Assembly (NCBI GenBank): GCA_946404585.1
Contig: CAMJEC010000036.1
Location: 1 to 10,425 of the forward strand
DNA length: 10,425 bases
Direction of reading: 5' to 3'
DNA from: an uncultured Caryophanales bacterium
GTDB lineage: Bacteria > Bacillota_I > Bacilli_A > RFN20 > CAG-826
Shown piece after piece: positions 10,425 to 10,425 of the stretch; position 1 is the stretch's first letter; every line of letters begins with the position of its first letter. The notes under the pieces were generated by a model. The model saw nothing but the letters and a program-made list of their open reading frames with translations, searched no databases and had not been told where the DNA came from. A program made the translations under genes and the position numbers.

Positions 10425-10425
10425 A

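Overview
The window comes from an AT-rich, low-GC Gram-positive type genome, most likely an uncultured Bacillota lineage (Bacilli, Erysipelotrichia or Tenericutes-like). The grounds are A/T-rich codon use, AGGAG-type ribosome sites at several genes, a CdaA-type diadenylate cyclase, a Gram-positive lipobox protein and CCA-encoding tRNA genes. All twelve protein genes stop at TAA (nine) or TAG (three). Trp is TGG wherever I checked it, and no gene needs UGA to be read through. The lineage is an inference; there is no rRNA here.

Layout. 4-77: tRNA-Gly(GCC) on the plus strand, with a terminator. 113-3223 (minus): a tight four-gene unit, transcribed right to left: diadenylate cyclase cdaA, a Nudix hydrolase with a Nudix_N domain, a membrane-anchored NERD-domain protein, and an unrecognised polytopic membrane protein. 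Junctions are TAATG overlaps or 14 nt. The cdaR and glmM genes usual beside cdaA are absent. 3317-3697 (minus): a small winged-helix (RQC-like) protein. It is divergent from deoD (purine nucleoside phosphorylase, plus strand, 3804-4523), and both have good sigma-A-type promoters.

4598-8307 (minus) is a heavy-metal efflux cluster. It holds a PF11449-like permease with a His-rich loop, then a Cys-rich ArsR/SmtB-family sensor overlapping a Zn/Cd-type P1B ATPase that has two duplicated HMA domains. The sensor-ATPase promoter carries two SmtB-type operators (TGAA-N6-TTCA). One lies exactly in the -35/-10 spacer, so autoregulated, metal-relieved repression is the natural reading. The permease has its own extended -10 promoter with a different palindrome, shared with a divergent HAD-hydrolase gene (8379-9092).

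9082-10094 (minus): a lipoprotein of unknown function followed by a canonical Nudix hydrolase that overlaps the HAD gene end-to-end by 11 bp. The right edge carries tRNA-Gly(CCC) and tRNA-Val(GAC) on the minus strand, each followed or separated by a hairpin terminator.

Most of the window is housekeeping with well-formed regulatory sites. The points most worth checking are the rewired cdaA operon with its promoter palindrome and the NERD protein lacking its catalytic-position Glu; the two-site metal sensor with paired operators; and several promoters placed so close to the ATG that leaderless mRNAs are predicted. No mobile element, CRISPR array, rRNA or gene-free stretch over 300 bases is present.
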